Assembly: GCF_030816235.1 (NCBI RefSeq)
Contig: NZ_JAUSXT010000001.1
Span: 3,658,001-3,722,000 of the forward strand
Reading direction: 5' to 3'
Source of the DNA: Microbacterium sp. W4I4
GTDB lineage: Bacteria; Actinomycetota; Actinomycetes; Actinomycetales; Microbacteriaceae
Length of the DNA stretch: 64,000 bases
The position numbers were made by a program, and so were the translations under genes. Below the pieces are notes generated by a model, which did not search any database, was not told where the DNA came from, and was given only the letters and a program-made list of their open reading frames with translations. Below are positions 8,607-22,343 of this stretch, piece by piece. How positions within the stretch are numbered: the first letter of the stretch is position 1; each line of letters opens with the position of its first letter.

Positions 8607-8625
8607 TGCTAACTATAAGTAAGCA
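8607..8625. promoter_or_regulatory. candidate HxlR operator in a divergent promoter region
   Basis: TGCTAACTATAAGTAAGCA is symmetric at 14 of 19 positions, with fully paired TGCT/AGCA ends and ACT/AGT inner blocks. It is the only AT-rich patch in the 113-nt gap between the reductase gene (leftward) and the HxlR gene (rightward), 20 nt before the regulator start. HxlR regulators typically bind such dyads next to divergent targets. Confidence 0.6.
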
Positions 8626-8644
8626 ACAGGAGCGGGAGAAGCAG

Positions 8645-9016
8645 ATGGATGCTCAGCACATCGACGACGAGCAGTGCCGCGCCTTCCGGCGGTCGGCGGA
8701 GCTCGCCGGCAAGAAGTGGAACGCCGCGATCCTGCTGGCGCTGTCCCGCGGTGCCGACAGATTCTCGAAGATCATCGAATCCGTCGACGACCTCTCGGAC
8801 CGGCTGCTGGCCGCGAGGCTGCGTGAGCTGGAGACTCACGGCCTGGTCGCGCGCGAAGTCATCCCGACGGTGCCCGTGCAGATCCACTACCGGCTGACGC
8901 CCGCCGGCGGCGAACTGATCCAGATCCTGAATCCGCTCGTGCAGTGGTCCCAGCGCTGGGAGCAGGCGCCGGTGAGCGCTGCGTCGGCGGATCGGGAGGT
9001 CAGGGTCGGAGGATGA
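8645..9016 (+). CDS. HxlR-family winged-helix transcriptional regulator
   Basis: DNA-binding regulator of 123 residues. The layout is typical: a single N-terminal cysteine (Cys11) before KKWNAAILLAL, the RFSKIIESVDDLSDRLLAARLRELETHGLVAR helix-turn-helix and wing, and YRLTPAGGEL. In several family members that cysteine senses reactive aldehydes, quinones or disulfide stress. GGGAGA precedes the ATG by 5 nt. It is divergent from the F420-reductase-like/LLM pair, which it probably controls. Its last codons overlap the end of the convergent quinone-reductase-like gene by 17 nt. Confidence 0.88.
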   Translation: MDAQHIDDEQCRAFRRSAELAGKKWNAAILLALSRGADRFSKIIESVDDLSDRLLAARLRELETHGLVAREVIPTVPVQIHYRLTPAGGELIQILNPLVQWSQRWEQAPVSAASADREVRVGG

Positions 9017-9944
9017 TCTTGCCCGAGGCGGCGTGCTGCTCGATCAGCTCGTGCGCGCGTGCCGCCTCGGCGAGAGGAAGCTCCGGGCCGAGCTCGATCT
9101 GGAAGTCGCCCGCCTCGATGAGGTTGATCGCGACGCCCACTGCCTCACGACGCCAGCTCAGCTCCTGCTCGGTGAGCGGGGTCGGGCTTCCGCCCGAGAA
9201 GGCGCGGATGCCGAATTCGGCGGCATCCGGTCCGCGCACGATCGTCGCGATCCGCTCACGGTCGGCGACCAGGTCGAGCGAGGTCTGGATGGCCTCGTCG
9301 GTGCCCGCGCAGTCCAACGCGACGTCCACGCCCTGCGGGGCGGCCTCGCGCACCCGGTCGGCGAGACCCTCGCCGTAGGCGACCGGGATCGCACCGAGTG
9401 CGCGCACCTGCTCGTGACGCTCCGGGCTGGCCGTCGCGATGACCGTCGCGCCCCAGAGTGCGGCGAACTGCACCGCGGCCTGTCCGACCGCACCGGAGCC
9501 TGCGTGCACGAGCAGCGTCTCGCCCTTGCGGACACCGAGGGAGCGCAGCGCCTGGTACGCCGTGCCTGCGGGGATGCTGAGGGCGGCGCCCTCGGCCGAG
9601 GTGACCTCGTCGAGCAGGCGCGTGATGTTCTTCACGGGCACGGCCAGGGCCGTGGCGTATGTGCCGCGGGTGTCGCCGATCGCGACGCGCTCGCCGACCG
9701 CGAACCCCGTGACGCCCTCCCCGACCGCGGAGATCGTGCCGGCCCCGTCGAAGCCGACATGGCGCGGTTCGGTGATCGGCGGCAGCGGACGGATGCCGGC
9801 GCGCTGCTTCACATCGATCGGGTTCACCCCGGCGGCCTCGATCTGCACGACCACTTCGCCTGGTCCGGCTACGGGGTCGGGAACCTCCACCAGGCGGAGG
9901 ACGTCAGGGGAGCCGAGTTCGGTGTGGACGATCGCGCGAGCCAT
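9000..9944 (-). CDS. NADP-dependent oxidoreductase, quinone reductase-like MDR protein
   Basis: Zinc-independent medium-chain dehydrogenase/reductase of 314 residues. A GroES-like domain (VVQIEAAGVNPIDVKQRAG) is followed by a nucleotide-binding domain with LLVHAGSGAVGQAAVQFA near 148-165. The C-terminus ends ASGKIILRP as in quinone oxidoreductases. No structural-zinc cysteine cluster is present. The ATG lies 6 nt after TAGCCT (minus-strand reading of 9951-9956), so the transcript is probably leaderless. It sits beside the HxlR regulator and could share its stress signal, although a dyad was seen only on the other side of that gene. Confidence 0.85.
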   Translation of the reverse strand: MARAIVHTELGSPDVLRLVEVPDPVAGPGEVVVQIEAAGVNPIDVKQRAGIRPLPPITEPRHVGFDGAGTISAVGEGVTGFAVGERVAIGDTRGTYATALAVPVKNITRLLDEVTSAEGAALSIPAGTAYQALRSLGVRKGETLLVHAGSGAVGQAAVQFAALWGATVIATASPERHEQVRALGAIPVAYGEGLADRVREAAPQGVDVALDCAGTDEAIQTSLDLVADRERIATIVRGPDAAEFGIRAFSGGSPTPLTEQELSWRREAVGVAINLIEAGDFQIELGPELPLAEAARAHELIEQHAASGKIILRP

Positions 9945-9950
9945 GGCCCC

Positions 9951-9956
9951 AGGCTA
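9951..9956 (-). promoter_or_regulatory. leaderless -10 box of the quinone reductase-like gene
   Basis: TAGCCT on the minus strand, 6 nt before the ATG at 9944. It lies in the 17-nt gap after hrpA, so the quinone-reductase-like gene can be transcribed independently of hrpA. Confidence 0.45.
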
Positions 9957-9961
9957 ACCTC

Positions 9962-14857
<4,896 letters not shown>

Positions 14858-14900
14858 CGGATGCCGGCGGCGCGAACGTGTCGCCGCATTCCGCTGCATG

Positions 14901-14933
14901 ACGCCCCGTGTCACTTCCCGTGACGCGGGGCGC
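14901..14933 (+). terminator. hairpin after the aldo/keto reductase
   Basis: Arms of 14 nt (ACGCCCCGTGTCAC and GTGACGCGGGGCGC) pair at 12 positions around a TTCCC loop. It lies between the aldo/keto reductase and the FMN reductase. It may end the first transcript, or act as an operator, since it is also only 10 nt upstream of the next gene's -10 box. Confidence 0.5.
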
Positions 14934-14955
14934 TCTGCTCAGTAGCGTCGGAGTC

Positions 14956-15528
14956 ATGCCAGCCCGCTACCGTGTCGTCGCCGTCTCCGGATCCCTGCAC
15001 GAGCCCAGCAAGACCACGGCTCTGCTGCGCGCCATCGCGGCGGCTGTCGCGGAGCGGATCGACGTCGACGTGCACGTGATCGAGCTCACCGAGATCGGAC
15101 CGGGCCTGGCGGGGGCGCTGCGTCGCGACCACCTGCCACCGGCCGTCGAGGAGCAGCTGCGCGCCATCGAGGAGGCCGACCTGCTGATCGTCGGCAGCCC
15201 GGTGTACCGCGCCTCGTTCACCGGACTGTTCAAGCACCTGTTCGACTTCATCGGCCAGTACGCCCTGGTCGGAAAGCCCGTGCTGCTGGCGGCGACCGGC
15301 GGTGGCGAGCGGCACGCGCTGATCATCGAGCACCAGCTGCGCCCGCTGTTCGCGTTCTTCCAGGCGCTGACGCTGCCGATCGGCGTGTACGCCAGCAACA
15401 CCGACTTCGACGGCTACGAGGTCGCCGCGCCCGCGCTGCAGTCGCGGATCAGCCTCGCGGCCGAGCGAGCGCTGCCGCTGGTGGGCTATGCCCCGGTGAC
15501 CGATCCCCGGGCGCTCGCCGCCTTCTGA
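14956..15528 (+). CDS. NADH-dependent FMN reductase (MsuE/SsuE type)
   Basis: Flavodoxin-fold reductase of 190 residues. The phosphate-binding start [12 protein letters not shown], the [25 protein letters not shown] segment near 80-100 and the [25 protein letters not shown] segment near 115-140 match FMN reductases that feed sulfonate monooxygenases. Such enzymes release FMNH2 to two-component LLM monooxygenases, so this is the obvious electron supplier for the protein at 5597 even though it is 8 kb away. TAGCGT at 14943-14948 precedes the ATG by 7 nt, suggesting a leaderless mRNA. Confidence 0.85.
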   Translation: MPARYRVVAVSGSLHEPSKTTALLRAIAAAVAERIDVDVHVIELTEIGPGLAGALRRDHLPPAVEEQLRAIEEADLLIVGSPVYRASFTGLFKHLFDFIGQYALVGKPVLLAATGGGERHALIIEHQLRPLFAFFQALTLPIGVYASNTDFDGYEVAAPALQSRISLAAERALPLVGYAPVTDPRALAAF

Positions 15529-15568
15529 TCCGTCCTGGCGCATCCGTCCTGGCGCATCCGCCCTGGCG
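15527..15568. repeat. three tandem 14-bp repeats
   Basis: Three consecutive copies of CATCCGTCCTGGCG, with one change in the first and one in the third copy. They start inside the FMN reductase stop codon region and end 15 nt before the -10 box of the next gene. Confidence 0.7.
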
Positions 15569-15596
15569 TCCTCACCCGCGGCGTACCGTGGGTGCC

Positions 15597-17375
15597 ATGA
15601 CGAACCGGCTCGCCGACACTCTCAGCCCCTATCTGCGCGCGCACGCCGAGAATCCCGTCGACTGGTGGCCGTGGAGCACCGAGGCGTTCGAGGAGGCGCG
15701 CCGGCGCGATGTGCCGCTGATGATCTCGATCGGCTACTCCACCTGTCACTGGTGCCATGTGATGGCCCGTGAGTCGTTCTCCGACCAGGCGACCGCCGCG
15801 CAGATCGACGCCGGCTTCGTGGCGGTGAAGATCGACCGCGAGGAGCATCCCGAGGTCGACGCCGCGTTCATGGCCGCGGCATCCGCCTTCACGCAGAACC
15901 TCGGCTGGCCGCTGACCGTGTTCACCACCCCGCAGGGCAGCGCCTTCTACGCGGGAACCTACTGGCCGCCCGAGGCGCGCGGCGGCACGCCCGCGTTCCG
16001 CGACGTGCTGACGGCCGTCCGGGAGGCCTGGACCGATCGCCGCTCGGAGGTGCTCTCCTCGGCGGATGCGGTGGCCGACGCACTGCGCGCGGCAGCGCAT
16101 GCGCCGGATTCGCCCCTGCCGGATGCCCAAGCACTGCGGGCTGCGGCCGCATCGATCACCGACCGCGAGGATCACGGGTTCGGCGGCTTCGGCGGGGCGC
16201 CGAAGTTCCCGATGGCGACGGCGCTGCAGTTCCTGCAGCATCCGCTGGCCCAGGGAGCGGATGCCGCAAGGCGCGCGCTCACCGCGATGTCCGCCTCCGA
16301 GCTGCGCGACAGCGTCGACGGCGGCTTCTTCCGGTACGCCACTCAGCGCGACTGGACGGTTCCCCACTACGAGCGGATGCTGACCGACAACGCCCAGCTG
16401 CTCGAGGTCGCACTCGACGCCGATCGAGAGGACGTCGCCCGGGGGATCGCCGGGTTCCTGCTCGGGGTGCTGCGCCGGAAGGGCGGGGCGTTCGGGTCGG
16501 CGCAGGACTCCGAGTCGTGGATCGACGGGGCGCGCGATGAGGGCGGCTTCTACCGGCGCGACGCCGTCGGGCGCAGCGGGCTGAAGCCGCCGGCCGTGGA
16601 CGGCAAGGTGCTCACCGGCTGGAACGGCCTGGCGATCGGCGCGCTCGCCCGCGCCGGTGCCCGACTGGGGGAGCAGGAGTGGGTCGACGCGGCCGCGGCC
16701 GCCGCCGCGCATGTGCTGACCGTGAACCGCTCGGAATCGGGCGCACTGCTGCGCTCCTCGCTCGATGGGACCACCGCGACTGCGGTCGCGACCACGGCCG
16801 ACATCGGGCTGCTGGCCGACGGACTGTTCGCCCTCGCCCTGGCCACCGGCGACGCCGTGTGGGCCGTGCAGGCGCTTTCAGTGCTCGACGCGACTGCTCT
16901 CGAGGACCCCGTGCTGGCCCAGCAGCGGATCGTGCCGGCGGCGAACGACGGCGACGGCGACCTGCCGTCGGGCACGTCGGCGATGGCATCCGCGCACCTC
17001 ACCGCCTGGCGGCTGGGCGCGGGGGAGGCGCATCGGGCGCATGCCGAGGAGCTGGTGGCGGGGGTCGTGGGGCGGGCGCTGCAGCATCCGATCGCCTACG
17101 GCGCCGTGCTGCGCGTCGCGGCGGGGCTCGTGCAGGCGCCCCGGCAGGTCGTCGCCGTCGTGAGCTCGCGAACGGGAGAGTTGGCGGATGCCGTCCGACG
17201 CGCGGACGCCGATGTCGTCGCCGTCGTGACTCCCGTGCAGGCGCGGAGGTTCGCGGATGCCGGGTTCGAGCTGTTCGAGGGCAAGGACGCAGCCGATGGC
17301 GTCGCCTACGACTGCCGCGACTTCGTGTGCCGGCTGCCCACGAGCGATCCCCGGGATCTCCTCGCCGCGCGCTGA
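15597..17375 (+). CDS. thioredoxin-domain protein of the DUF255/YyaL family
   Basis: Protein of 592 residues with an N-terminal thioredoxin-like domain: [10 protein letters not shown] at about 18-27, then STCHWCHVM near 48-56 giving a CxxC pair. An alpha/alpha-toroid region like N-acylglucosamine 2-epimerases follows. Family members usually have about 600-680 residues, so this is on the short side. TACCGT at 15584-15589 ends 7 nt before the ATG, so a leaderless transcript is likely. The biochemical role of the family is unresolved. Confidence 0.88.
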   Translation: MTNRLADTLSPYLRAHAENPVDWWPWSTEAFEEARRRDVPLMISIGYSTCHWCHVMARESFSDQATAAQIDAGFVAVKIDREEHPEVDAAFMAAASAFTQNLGWPLTVFTTPQGSAFYAGTYWPPEARGGTPAFRDVLTAVREAWTDRRSEVLSSADAVADALRAAAHAPDSPLPDAQALRAAAASITDREDHGFGGFGGAPKFPMATALQFLQHPLAQGADAARRALTAMSASELRDSVDGGFFRYATQRDWTVPHYERMLTDNAQLLEVALDADREDVARGIAGFLLGVLRRKGGAFGSAQDSESWIDGARDEGGFYRRDAVGRSGLKPPAVDGKVLTGWNGLAIGALARAGARLGEQEWVDAAAAAAAHVLTVNRSESGALLRSSLDGTTATAVATTADIGLLADGLFALALATGDAVWAVQALSVLDATALEDPVLAQQRIVPAANDGDGDLPSGTSAMASAHLTAWRLGAGEAHRAHAEELVAGVVGRALQHPIAYGAVLRVAAGLVQAPRQVVAVVSSRTGELADAVRRADADVVAVVTPVQARRFADAGFELFEGKDAADGVAYDCRDFVCRLPTSDPRDLLAAR

Positions 17376-17418
17376 CCCTCATGGACCCGTCTGTGTCAAT
17401 CTCTTGATACACGGCCCA

Positions 17419-17452
17419 CCTTTCGTGTACTGTCCGAGTAGTACACGAAAGG
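17419..17452. promoter_or_regulatory. 13-bp inverted repeat operator overlapping the ribosome binding site
   Basis: CCTTTCGTGTACT at 17419-17431 is matched perfectly by AGTACACGAAAGG at 17440-17452 across an 8-nt spacer. The right arm supplies AAAGGA, the ribosome site for the start at 17462. TTGATA at 17404-17409 could be a -35 with a weak -10 inside the left arm. A short-type GntR regulator is encoded two genes on in the same transcript, so autoregulation is the likely purpose. Confidence 0.75.
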
Positions 17453-17461
17453 AATGGGACC

Positions 17462-18373
17462 ATGGCTGGATTCGCCGTCACCCTTTACGCACTCGGCATC
17501 GTCGTCGCGGTCGTCGTCGTCTGGCTGATCGTCCAGCGCCGTCGGCCTGTCGAGCTGCCCGAGCGGATCGCTCCGGTGATCGCCGCCGCGCGCCGTCGGG
17601 CGGTGATCGCGGTGGCCTTCGCCCTCGTCGTCTTCCTCGCGACCGCGACCGCCGGGCTCACCGTGCCGGGCCTGCTCGGCTGGCCGCTCGCCGTCGCACC
17701 GCTGGTCGCCGCGGCCGCCGGAATGCTGCTCTACACGGCGACCCCTCCTCGCGACGTGGTCCTGTCCGCCGATCAGCCGCGCACCGCGTCACTGTCCCGG
17801 CGGTCCTGGCGGACGTCGATCCCCCGGCGATGGCTGCTCGCCGGCGTGGAGATCGGTGTCGCCTTCGTCGCCGTGATCGTCTTCTGCGGCCTCACCGCGA
17901 GCACCGATGATCAGGGCCGCTCGCGCACGATCCGCTTCGAATCCGCCCTGGCGGCCTCCACCAGCAGCCCGTACCCCGGCTGGTTCTACGGCATCCCGGC
18001 CCTGATCGGGTTGGCCGCGCTGGTCGCCGCGACGATCATCGCGCTGCAGCGGATCGGCGCGGTCGCCGCCTTCCCCGATCCGGATGACGCGGATGCCGAT
18101 GCGCAGTGGCGTCGGCAGTCGGCATCCGTGATCCTCAAGCTCGCCATCGGTGCCGCTCTGTTCTCGCTCGGCGGTATCGCCATGATCGCCGGGGGCGCGA
18201 TGAGCAACGCGGTGCTCGACACGACCCCGGTCCTGTGGTCGGTGCTCGGTGCGGTGCTGCTGTGCGCCGGCATCCTCTTCCTCGTCCTCAGCATCGTCGG
18301 CGTCACCCTCGCCGCCCTCGCCGCCTTCACGATCGGAGAGCGGATCGGGCGCGTGCCGGAGACCGTGCGATGA
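17462..18373 (+). CDS. multi-pass membrane protein under GntR control
   Basis: Hypothetical membrane protein of 303 residues with about seven predicted helices: residues 5-25, 45-65, 70-92, 124-146, 178-200, 230-250 and 258-285. No catalytic motif is recognised. AAAGGA lies 8 nt before the ATG and is part of a perfect inverted repeat. The stop overlaps the start of the GntR gene (ATGA), so the two are translated together. In related YtrA-type loci the membrane partner is often a transporter or envelope-stress protein, but nothing in this sequence assigns a role. Confidence 0.75.
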   Translation: MAGFAVTLYALGIVVAVVVVWLIVQRRRPVELPERIAPVIAAARRRAVIAVAFALVVFLATATAGLTVPGLLGWPLAVAPLVAAAAGMLLYTATPPRDVVLSADQPRTASLSRRSWRTSIPRRWLLAGVEIGVAFVAVIVFCGLTASTDDQGRSRTIRFESALAASTSSPYPGWFYGIPALIGLAALVAATIIALQRIGAVAAFPDPDDADADAQWRRQSASVILKLAIGAALFSLGGIAMIAGGAMSNAVLDTTPVLWSVLGAVLLCAGILFLVLSIVGVTLAALAAFTIGERIGRVPETVR

Positions 18374-18738
18374 TCACCGTCGATCCCCGCAGCGCCGTGG
18401 CGCCGTTCGAGCAGATCCGCTCGCAGCTCGCGGACGGCATCCGTGCCGGCGAGCTCTCAGACGGTCACCGGCTGCCCTCCATCCGCCAGCTCGCCGGCGA
18501 CCTGCGGGTCGCGGCGGGCACCGTCGCCAAGGCCTACGCGCTGCTCGAGGAGGACGGGCTCGTCGAGACCAGCCGCGCCAGCGGCACCCGGGTGCGAGCA
18601 GGCCACGCGTATCCGGATGCCGTGCGCGAGGCCGCACGAGCCTTTGCCGACTCAGCCGGAGATCTCACTCTCGAGCAGGCGCTCGGCGCCGTGCGCGCGG
18701 TGTGGGGCGGCTCGCGTGGCCCGCACGATTCCCAGTAG
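18370..18738 (+). CDS. GntR-family regulator, short YtrA-like type
   Basis: Regulator of 122 residues. The winged helix is clear: PFEQIRSQLADGIRAGEL, then LPSIRQLAGDLRVAAGTVAKAYALLEEDGLVETSRASGT ending near residue 78. Only about 45 residues follow, too short for a FadR or HutC ligand domain, which is the YtrA-like arrangement. It overlaps the membrane protein gene by 4 nt. The strong dyad at 17419-17452 upstream of that gene is its probable operator. Its TAG stop is also the start of a TAGTCT hexamer that may be the -10 of the next gene. Confidence 0.87.
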   Translation: MITVDPRSAVAPFEQIRSQLADGIRAGELSDGHRLPSIRQLAGDLRVAAGTVAKAYALLEEDGLVETSRASGTRVRAGHAYPDAVREAARAFADSAGDLTLEQALGAVRAVWGGSRGPHDSQ

Positions 18739-18799
18739 TCTTGCACCCCGGAGCGCGTCAGTCCGCGACGCCCGACCATCGCACCTGAGGGAGCCCCGC

Positions 18800-19717
18800 A
18801 TGTCCGTTGGCCTGCTCGCCGTTGTCGATGACATCCTCAGCGCCGCCCTGAAGGCGTCCGCGAAGGCTGCCGGCGTCGTGATCGACGATGCCGCCGTCAC
18901 ACCGCAGTACGTGCAGGGTCTCACCCCGGCGCGGGAGCTGCCCGTGGTCGGGAAGATCGCACTGGGGTCGCTCGTCAACAAGTTCCTCATCATCATCCCC
19001 ATCGCACTGGCGCTCACCGCGTTCGCGCCGTGGGTGCTGCCGTACCTGCTGATCATCGGCGGAACCTACCTGTGCTTCGAGGGCGCCGAGAAGGTGCTCG
19101 AATGGTTCGGCTTCGGTCACGGCCACGCCGATGAGGGCGACCGCGACGAGAACCGGCTGGTCTGGGGCGCGATCCGCACCGACCTGATCCTCTCCACCGA
19201 GATCATGCTCATCTCCCTCGCGAACCTCGATGCGGGCATGGGCATCTGGCAGACGCTCGGAGTGCTCGCGGTGATCGCCGCGCTCATGACCGGCGTCGTC
19301 TACGGCGCGGTGGCGCTGCTGGTGAAGATCGACGACATCGGACTGACGATGGCGAAGAACCCGGTGCGCCGGGTGCGCCACACCGGCACCAGGATCGTGC
19401 GCTCGATGCCCGGCGTCTTCCGCGTGATCAGCGTGATCGGCACCGTCGCGATGCTGTGGGTCGGCGGTCATCTCGTGATCGCCAACGTCGGCGAGGTCGG
19501 CTGGACGTGGGCGGCCGACCTGCTGCACGGCGTGCACGACCTGCTCGCGCCGGCCGGCGGGGTCATCGCCTGGGTGGGGGAGACCGCCATCTCGGCAGTG
19601 GCCGGGCTCATCCTCGGTCTGATCGTCGTCGGCATCGTGCTCGGAGCCGGACGGATGCTGGGCAAGCGCGTCACCCTCGAGGAGGGGCATCGGAAGCCCG
19701 CAGCCGCGCAGCATTGA
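18800..19717 (+). CDS. DUF808 (YedI-like) membrane protein
   Basis: Integral membrane protein of 305 residues matching the DUF808 family throughout: the N-terminal GLLAVVDDILSAALKASAKAAGVVIDDAAVTPQYVQG, the LPVVGKIALGSLVNK segment, GGTYLCFEGAEKVLEW near 90-105 and GAIRTDLILSTEIMLISLA near 130. About seven helices are predicted. GAGGGAG precedes the ATG by 6 nt. The function of the family is unknown. Confidence 0.9.
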   Translation: MSVGLLAVVDDILSAALKASAKAAGVVIDDAAVTPQYVQGLTPARELPVVGKIALGSLVNKFLIIIPIALALTAFAPWVLPYLLIIGGTYLCFEGAEKVLEWFGFGHGHADEGDRDENRLVWGAIRTDLILSTEIMLISLANLDAGMGIWQTLGVLAVIAALMTGVVYGAVALLVKIDDIGLTMAKNPVRRVRHTGTRIVRSMPGVFRVISVIGTVAMLWVGGHLVIANVGEVGWTWAADLLHGVHDLLAPAGGVIAWVGETAISAVAGLILGLIVVGIVLGAGRMLGKRVTLEEGHRKPAAAQH

Positions 19718-19783
19718 GCTGCTGAGTCAGCACCGCCCGGACGGAGCCCCGCCCGGATGGTGCCCCCGGATCCGCCGCCCGGA

Positions 19784-21349
19784 TCAGATCCAGCCGGGCA
19801 GCCAGTTGTGGATCAGCCAGAACTCGTACGGCACGCTCATGCCCGTCCACACCGGGTAGTAGAACGCCGACACGAGCACGACCACGGCCAGATACACGAC
19901 GACCGTGCGCTGTCCGGACTGGCGCCGATGCCTCGGCGCTGGCGCGCGGCCGGCGAGTTCGCGCAGCGCGAGGGCCAGCCCGATCACGAGGAACGGCACC
20001 ATCGTGATCGTGTAGAACTGGAAGATCGTGCGGTCGCCGACCAGCAGCCACGGCACATACGTCGCGATCAGCCCGACCAGCGAGAAGGTGAGCTCGGGCC
20101 CGACCGGGGTCCGCTGGATCAGTCCGCGCACGAGCCAGTAGAGCAGGTACAGCGCTGCGGCCACGCTCGCGTACCAGATCATCGGATTCGGAACCGAAGA
20201 GATCACGGCGATGCAGTGGTCCGTGCCGCATCCGGTCGGCTTTTCGCCCACCCAGATCGCGGTCGGGCGCAGCAGCAGCGGCCATTGCCACGCGGGGCTG
20301 GCGTAGGGGTGCGGCGTGGCCAGTCCGACGTGGAACGCGAGGATCGACTCGTGGTACTTCCACAGCGCGGCCAGCGGGTTGGCATCCGACTGCCGGTCGT
20401 ACCCGCCGGCCGTGACCAGCCAGCCCGTCCAGGACACCAGGTAGGTCAGCAGAGCCGGCCCGACCAGGAGCAGGAAGGATGCCGGACCCTGGCGGAACAC
20501 GGCATCCGTCGGCCACAGCGCGATCCCCGCCCGTCGCCGTGCAAGGGCGTCGGTGACGACGACGTGCAGTCCGAAGACCGCGAGCGCGTACAGGCCCGAC
20601 CATTTCACGGCGGATGCCGCGCCCAGTGTCACCCCGGCGGCGATCAGCCACGGGCGATTCCACAGCACCGGTCCGATCATGCGGAGCGGTGCGTCCTCGT
20701 CGTCATCCCGGCCGATCGCATCCAGCAGCGGCATGGTGCGCTGCCGGTCCTTCAGCACGAACAGTGCGCCGAGAAGGATGAAGAAGGTGAGGATGCCGTC
20801 GAGCAGCGCGATGCGGCTCATCACGATGCCGAGCCCGTCGATGGCGAGCAGACCCGCGGCGATGGACGCCACGGTGCGCGAGCGGGTCAGCTGCAGCGCG
20901 ACCAGGTACACCAGCAGCACGGTCAGCGAACCGAGCAGCGCGGTCGTCACCCGCCAGCCGAAGCTCGACCCCGGTCCCATCGCGGCCATGCCCAGCGCGA
21001 TGATCCACTTGCCCAGCGGCGGGTGCACCACGAAGGAGCCCTCCGCCTGCAGTGCGGAGTCGTCGCCGGTCAGCAGCTGCGTGTCGGCGCCGTCACCCCA
21101 CTTCGCCTCGTAGCCGAGGTTCCACAGCGACCAGGAGTCCTTCACGTAGTAGGTCTCGTCGAACATGATCTGATGCGGATGCGCGAGGTTGATCAGGCGC
21201 AGGGCGGCAGCGAGGAGCGTGATCAGCGCCGGGACCGACCAGCCCAGCATCCGGTTCAGCCGTGGGTCGCCGAGAACCCGATCACGGAGAGCCTCGTATG
21301 CCGTCGGCCGCCGATCGACAGGCGGCAGCAGCGAGGCGTTCTCAGTCAC
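19784..21349 (-). CDS. protein O-mannosyltransferase (GT39, Pmt)
   Basis: Membrane glycosyltransferase of 521 residues that transfers mannose from polyprenyl-phosphate-mannose to secreted proteins. The catalytic first loop has the Asp-Glu pair at 64-65 in IMFDETYYVKDSW, followed by HPPLGKWIIALG near 112, and about ten helices. The C-terminus ends with a WLPGWI-type tail common in actinobacterial Pmt. The GTG start lies 6 nt after TAGGCT (minus-strand reading of 21356-21361), so the mRNA is probably leaderless. The secreted lipoproteins and glycan enzymes nearby are possible substrates. Confidence 0.93.
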   Translation of the reverse strand: MTENASLLPPVDRRPTAYEALRDRVLGDPRLNRMLGWSVPALITLLAAALRLINLAHPHQIMFDETYYVKDSWSLWNLGYEAKWGDGADTQLLTGDDSALQAEGSFVVHPPLGKWIIALGMAAMGPGSSFGWRVTTALLGSLTVLLVYLVALQLTRSRTVASIAAGLLAIDGLGIVMSRIALLDGILTFFILLGALFVLKDRQRTMPLLDAIGRDDDEDAPLRMIGPVLWNRPWLIAAGVTLGAASAVKWSGLYALAVFGLHVVVTDALARRRAGIALWPTDAVFRQGPASFLLLVGPALLTYLVSWTGWLVTAGGYDRQSDANPLAALWKYHESILAFHVGLATPHPYASPAWQWPLLLRPTAIWVGEKPTGCGTDHCIAVISSVPNPMIWYASVAAALYLLYWLVRGLIQRTPVGPELTFSLVGLIATYVPWLLVGDRTIFQFYTITMVPFLVIGLALALRELAGRAPAPRHRRQSGQRTVVVYLAVVVLVSAFYYPVWTGMSVPYEFWLIHNWLPGWI

Positions 21350-21355
21350 CCTGTC

Positions 21356-21361
21356 AGCCTA
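21356..21361 (-). promoter_or_regulatory. leaderless -10 box of the mannosyltransferase gene
   Basis: TAGGCT on the minus strand, 6 nt before the GTG at 21349, inside the 16-nt gap after corA. It supports GTG as the true start. Confidence 0.45.
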
Positions 21362-21365
21362 GGGC

Positions 21366-22343
21366 TCAGCCGTCCGAGCCCGTCCAGCCCTTGCGGCGGA
21401 ACCACCACCACATCAGGCCGGCCGAGAGCAGCATCGAACCCAGTCCCAGGATCAGGAACGCCCACACGCCCTCCAGCAGATGCGAGACCTCCCAGCCGAA
21501 GTTCATGCCGAAGAACCCGGTGAGGAAGGACAGCGGCAGGAAGACCGACGCGATGATCGTCAGGTGCTTCGAGGTCTCTCCCTGCCGGTTGGCGACCGTG
21601 GAGAGGTACAGATCGGTGCAGCCGGAGACCATCTCGTGGTACGCGTCGAGCTCGTCGGTGATGCGGATGAGGTGGTCGTAGATGTCTCGGAAGTAGTCAT
21701 GGCTGTCGCTCTCGAGACCGGCGAGATCGGCGATCACCTCGACCTCGCGGGCGAACACGTCGCGCATCGGCACGACCGCCCGCCGCAGCTTCAGCAGAAG
21801 CCGCTTCAGCAGGAAGATCGTCTCCAGCTCCGCACGACCCGCGCCGGACACGATGGCGTCCTCGAGCCGGTTGATCTCCTCATCGAGGTCTGAGAGCACC
21901 GGGAAGAAGCTGTCCACGACGACGTCGATGATCTTGTAGAGCTTGTAATGCTCGGACTTCAGCACGGTGGAGCGACCCAGCAGGGTCTTCACCTGCTCCA
22001 GGTCCGTGAAGCGCGGGCCGTGCACGGTGATGATGAAGTCGCCGCTGATGTGACAGTGCACCTCCTCGAGGGGATGGGTGTTCTTCTTCTCCGGCTGCAC
22101 CTCGATGGCGGCCTGCAGCACGAGCAGCGCGGTGTCGTCGTAGGCGTCGAGTTTGGGGCGCTGGCCCTGCTTGACGCTGTCCTCGATCGCGAGCGGGTGC
22201 AGGCCGAGGAGCGAGCCCAGGTGCGTGAGCTGCTCTTCGCTCGGCGAGACGAGATCGAGCCAGAAGAACTCCTGAGCGGCCTTCAACCGTCGGATCTCGT
22301 CGTCGTCGATCGCGTTCAGGATCCGGATGGCTGGTGCGGTCAC
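21366..22343 (-). CDS. corA: CorA-family Mg2+/Co2+ transporter
   Basis: Divalent-cation channel protein of 325 residues. A cytoplasmic domain with a long helical region is followed by two C-terminal transmembrane helices with the pore motif GMN in FFGMNFGWEV. The GTG at 22343 was chosen because it lies 6 nt after a TATGCT -10 box and starts directly at the family domain; an ATG at 22373 would run into the divergent rsmI start. It is followed after 16 nt by the mannosyltransferase gene, which has its own -10 box. Confidence 0.9.
   Translation of the reverse strand: MTAPAIRILNAIDDDEIRRLKAAQEFFWLDLVSPSEEQLTHLGSLLGLHPLAIEDSVKQGQRPKLDAYDDTALLVLQAAIEVQPEKKNTHPLEEVHCHISGDFIITVHGPRFTDLEQVKTLLGRSTVLKSEHYKLYKIIDVVVDSFFPVLSDLDEEINRLEDAIVSGAGRAELETIFLLKRLLLKLRRAVVPMRDVFAREVEVIADLAGLESDSHDYFRDIYDHLIRITDELDAYHEMVSGCTDLYLSTVANRQGETSKHLTIIASVFLPLSFLTGFFGMNFGWEVSHLLEGVWAFLILGLGSMLLSAGLMWWWFRRKGWTGSDG

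Noticed and set aside
15527..15568. CRISPR-like or iteron array
   Set aside because: The three 14-bp units are directly adjacent without spacers and there is no replication gene nearby.
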